Positions 61,891-64,000 of a DNA stretch of 64,000 bases are shown here, piece by piece. The stretch is from Candidatus Latescibacterota bacterium. GTDB lineage: Bacteria > Latescibacterota > UBA2968. A program made the translations under genes and the position numbers. The notes under the pieces were generated by a model that had not been told where the DNA came from, made no database searches, and was given only the letters and a program-made list of their open reading frames with translations. The stretch's first letter is position 1, and every line of letters begins with the position of its first letter. The stretch lies in assembly GCA_021295695.1 (NCBI GenBank), contig JAGWBW010000001.1, positions 8,164 to 72,163 of the forward strand. The letters are read 5' to 3'.

Positions 61891-63216
61891 TTAGTTTCCA
61901 AACCATCCGGAAATGCGCCCGATATCGTTGAAGGTTACGTAAATAATCAGGAAGAGCAAAAATGCAAATCCGGCTTGCTGAAGCCAGGCTTTGTGTCGCG
62001 CAGATAAATCTCGGCGTATAATGCCTTCAACCGCAAGAATGGTGAGATGGCCACCATCGAGCATGGGAATGGGTAACAGATTGAGCACGCCCAGGTTAAT
62101 GCTGAGCATGGCCATAAACCACAGCAAATAGGAAAAACCGCGCTCAGCACTTTGTCCCACCATCTGGAAAATGCCCACAGGCCCGGCCAGAGCACTGCTG
62201 GATTGTTGTCCTATGACCAGGTCTTTGACAAATCCAAAAATAGCCGTTGACAAAATGATGGTTTCTGATGCGCTGCGGCGCACGGCTTTAAAAAAGGGAA
62301 TGGGGTTGCGTTTGGAGGCCGAATCAATGCCAATGCGGCCTACTGTTTCGCCATTAAAAGTTTGAGAAGAGGGAATAATCTGCGCCGTCATCTCTTCGCC
62401 ATTGCGCTGCCATGTCAAAGAGATTTCCACACCGGGTTGCGCTGAAATCTCGCGGCTCATCTCCCACCACATCGTCACCGGGACACCATTGACCGATGTA
62501 ATTACATCGCCCGGTTGCAGGTCAATTTCTGCAGCTGGCATTCCGGGCATTACGGCTCCGACCTCTGTGGTCATATAATATCCCAGTCCCAGTCCTTCTC
62601 GAGGGGGGGAGGTCAAATCGACAGAAATCGTCAATCGCTCAGTCCTGTCTGTCTGGTAGGCAGGTGTGCGTTCAATTTCAACGGGCACGACGTCACCGGC
62701 GTGAAGGAGAAACGCATCTGACATTTCTTCCCAGTCATTTATCGCTGTATTTCCAACGGTCAAAATGCGGTCTCCTGGCCTTAGCCCAGCCGTATAGAAG
62801 GGCGAGTCTGTCTTCACTTCACCCACGCGTGAATCGTCCAAAAAAGCGTATTCACCTGCCGCCATACGCAAAATTAGCAATAGTAAAAAGCCCAGAAAAA
62901 AGTTCATCGCCGGACCGGCAACCATCACTGCCATCTTAATCCATCGCGGCTTGGACTGAAATTCCCAGGGTTTTCCCTGGCTTTCTTCGTGACCAAAATC
63001 GGCCATGCCAGCGACTTTGACATATCCCCCTAATGGCAACCACGAAAGGCAGTATTCGGTCTCACCAATTTGCACACCCACGGCTTTGGGTGGGTATCCC
63101 AGTGAAAAGGCTTCAACCCTGATGCCCGATTTTTTGGCCACCAAAAAATGCCCAAGTTCGTGTACAAAAACCAGCACGCCCAAAACAAAAAAGAAGTAGA
63201 GAAGATCGACGATCAC
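61891..63216 (-). CDS. rseP: Site-2 protease RseP
   Basis: A 441-residue M50 intramembrane protease. HELGHF near residue 20 and LNLLPIPMLDGGHL near 385 hold the zinc ligands; two PDZ domains sit between them (YTAGLRPGDRILTVGNTAI and AEIDLQPGDVITSVNGVPV). It cleaves membrane-bound anti-sigma factors and signal-peptide remnants. It lies 14 bases after dxr on the same strand, a common arrangement. Confidence 0.94.
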   Translation of the reverse strand: MIVDLLYFFFVLGVLVFVHELGHFLVAKKSGIRVEAFSLGYPPKAVGVQIGETEYCLSWLPLGGYVKVAGMADFGHEESQGKPWEFQSKPRWIKMAVMVAGPAMNFFLGFLLLLILRMAAGEYAFLDDSRVGEVKTDSPFYTAGLRPGDRILTVGNTAINDWEEMSDAFLLHAGDVVPVEIERTPAYQTDRTERLTISVDLTSPPREGLGLGYYMTTEVGAVMPGMPAAEIDLQPGDVITSVNGVPVTMWWEMSREISAQPGVEISLTWQRNGEEMTAQIIPSSQTFNGETVGRIGIDSASKRNPIPFFKAVRRSASETIILSTAIFGFVKDLVIGQQSSSALAGPVGIFQMVGQSAERGFSYLLWFMAMLSINLGVLNLLPIPMLDGGHLTILAVEGIIRRDLSARHKAWLQQAGFAFLLFLIIYVTFNDIGRISGWFGN

Positions 63217-63230
63217 GGGAAACCTCGTTT

Positions 63231-64000
63231 CTATGATTCAAGTGAACAAATCAGCTCATTTGCGCGGTCTCGTCCCCAGCGGTCCGCATCAAAAACCGCT
63301 TCGAGGGTATCTTCGTATGCCTCGTGCTCATCAAGAGCTTGTGCAATCACACGAGGGATATCGAGAAATCCGATGCGGCCATCGAGAAAAGCGTACACGG
63401 CGATTTCATTGGCAGCATTGAGTACAGCGGGCGCAGTTCCGCCCTGTTCTACGGCCTGATATGCCAATTGAAGACAGGGAAATCGCTCTGTATCGGGCTG
63501 AAAAAAACTCAATGTGCCAACCTTTGTCAGGTCCAGTGGTTCAACCTGTGTGGGTAGCTTTTCGGGATGTACCAGGGCCTGCTGAATTGGCAACTGCATA
63601 TCGGGTGTACTCAGGTGCGCCATCATGCCGCCATCCACGTATTCTATAAGACAATGCACAATAGACTGCCGATGAATAATCACATCGATTTTCGAGACTG
63701 GCAAATCGAGAAACCATTGCGCTTCGATTACTTCAAAGCCTTTATTCATCAATGTAGCCGAGTCAATCGTAATTTTTGGTCCCATCTGCCAGGTGGGATG
63801 ATTGAGTGCCTGATCGCGTGAGACACTCGCCATTTGTTCTTGCGTATAATCAAAAAAGGGACCGCCCGAGGCGGGCAGTAAAATGCGTTTGACCTCTTCT
63901 CGATTCGTCTCTTGTAATGATTGCCACAGCGGCGTTGTCTCACTGTCAATCGGCAATAATGTGGCACCCGTCTGTTTGGCCAAGGCAGTTACCAGATGCC
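63231..64000 (-). CDS. dxr: 1-Deoxy-D-xylulose 5-phosphate reductoisomerase, C-terminal part
   Basis: About 255 residues; the N-terminus lies beyond the window edge. It catalyses the committed step of the non-mevalonate isoprenoid pathway. Visible family motifs are LLPIDSETTPLWQSL, ILLPASGGPFFDY, HPTWQMGPKITIDSATLMNKGFE, IHRQSIVHCLIEYVDGG and NAANEIAVYAFLDG. Metal and substrate residues (the DSE of IDSE, the NKGFE) are present. The open frame continues to the last base. Confidence 0.93.
   Translation of the reverse strand, partial: HLVTALAKQTGATLLPIDSETTPLWQSLQETNREEVKRILLPASGGPFFDYTQEQMASVSRDQALNHPTWQMGPKITIDSATLMNKGFEVIEAQWFLDLPVSKIDVIIHRQSIVHCLIEYVDGGMMAHLSTPDMQLPIQQALVHPEKLPTQVEPLDLTKVGTLSFFQPDTERFPCLQLAYQAVEQGGTAPAVLNAANEIAVYAFLDGRIGFLDIPRVIAQALDEHEAYEDTLEAVFDADRWGRDRANELICSLES

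Overview
The window looks like chromosomal DNA of an uncultured Gram-negative bacterium, most plausibly of the FCB-related candidate phyla (Latescibacterota-like). This is an inference from gene content only: Cys-type sulfatases, a phytanoyl-CoA dioxygenase-family enzyme, an N,N-dimethylformamidase-like protein, heparinase-type lyase, RraA and Gfo/Idh proteins, a PorV/PorQ-like outer-membrane protein, lipoproteins, a diaminopimelate-type MurE and an FtsI with PASTA domains. There is no rRNA, tRNA, CRISPR array or insertion sequence that I can recognise.

Layout. 1-6.6 kb: start of a P-II gene, a GH13 enzyme, a two-TM protein with an Rpn-nuclease-like tail, then a heparinase-type lyase and an SGNH hydrolase closed by a 22-bp bidirectional terminator. 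6.6-10.9 kb: frdABCD (minus strand) behind a clear sigma-70 promoter, a lipoprotein and a VOC protein. 11-14.2 kb: Gfo/Idh oxidoreductase, DCC-family protein and a C-ending-codon-rich beta-propeller-like gene bounded by a 22-bp direct repeat. 14.2-15.7 kb: trpS behind a leader peptide with three consecutive Trp codons and two successive terminators, each with a possible antiterminator. 15.7-23.2 kb (minus): GNAT, polA, YwqK-like lipoprotein, a small ORF, Fic protein, tandem 27-bp palindromic operators, a small antitoxin-like ORF and a protein built from tandem RNA-polymerase-alpha-CTD-like repeats.

23.2-33.6 kb: SlyD-like FKBP, PorV-like protein, M50 protease, YibQ-type deacetylase-fold protein, tgt-yajC-fmt, YugP-type metallopeptidase, then a sugar-acid/Entner-Doudoroff module (KDG kinase-like PfkB enzyme, KDPG aldolase, ROK kinase) interrupted by three tiny membrane proteins, two of them a fresh-looking tandem duplication. 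33.6-36.3 kb: divergent RraA-like protein versus a beta-hydroxyacid dehydrogenase and an amidohydrolase/lactonase. 36.4-47.5 kb: an exported Pcm, a small membrane protein, two sulfatases, a phosphoesterase-propeller fusion, the dimethylformamidase-like protein, PhyH, a PuuD-like peptidase, rhodanese and an EamA transporter.

47.5-61.3 kb is the division/cell-wall (dcw) operon on the minus strand: mraZ-rsmH-ftsL-ftsI-murE-murF-ftsW-murC-murB-ftsQ-ftsA-ftsZ. mraY, murD and murG, normally interleaved here, are absent and the junctions are tight. A promoter and three 10-bp-phased repeats upstream of mraZ look like its own operator. The window ends with a lipoprotein, rseP and the 3' part of dxr.

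The genes work together as core division and envelope functions plus a large accessory capacity for sulfated and uronate-containing glycans: lyase and sulfatases release sugars, and the KDG/KDPG enzymes could feed them into central metabolism. The strongest candidates for undescribed biology are the trpS leader, the alpha-CTD repeat protein beside the Fic gene, the pruned dcw cluster and degenerate heptamer repeats at several gene boundaries.
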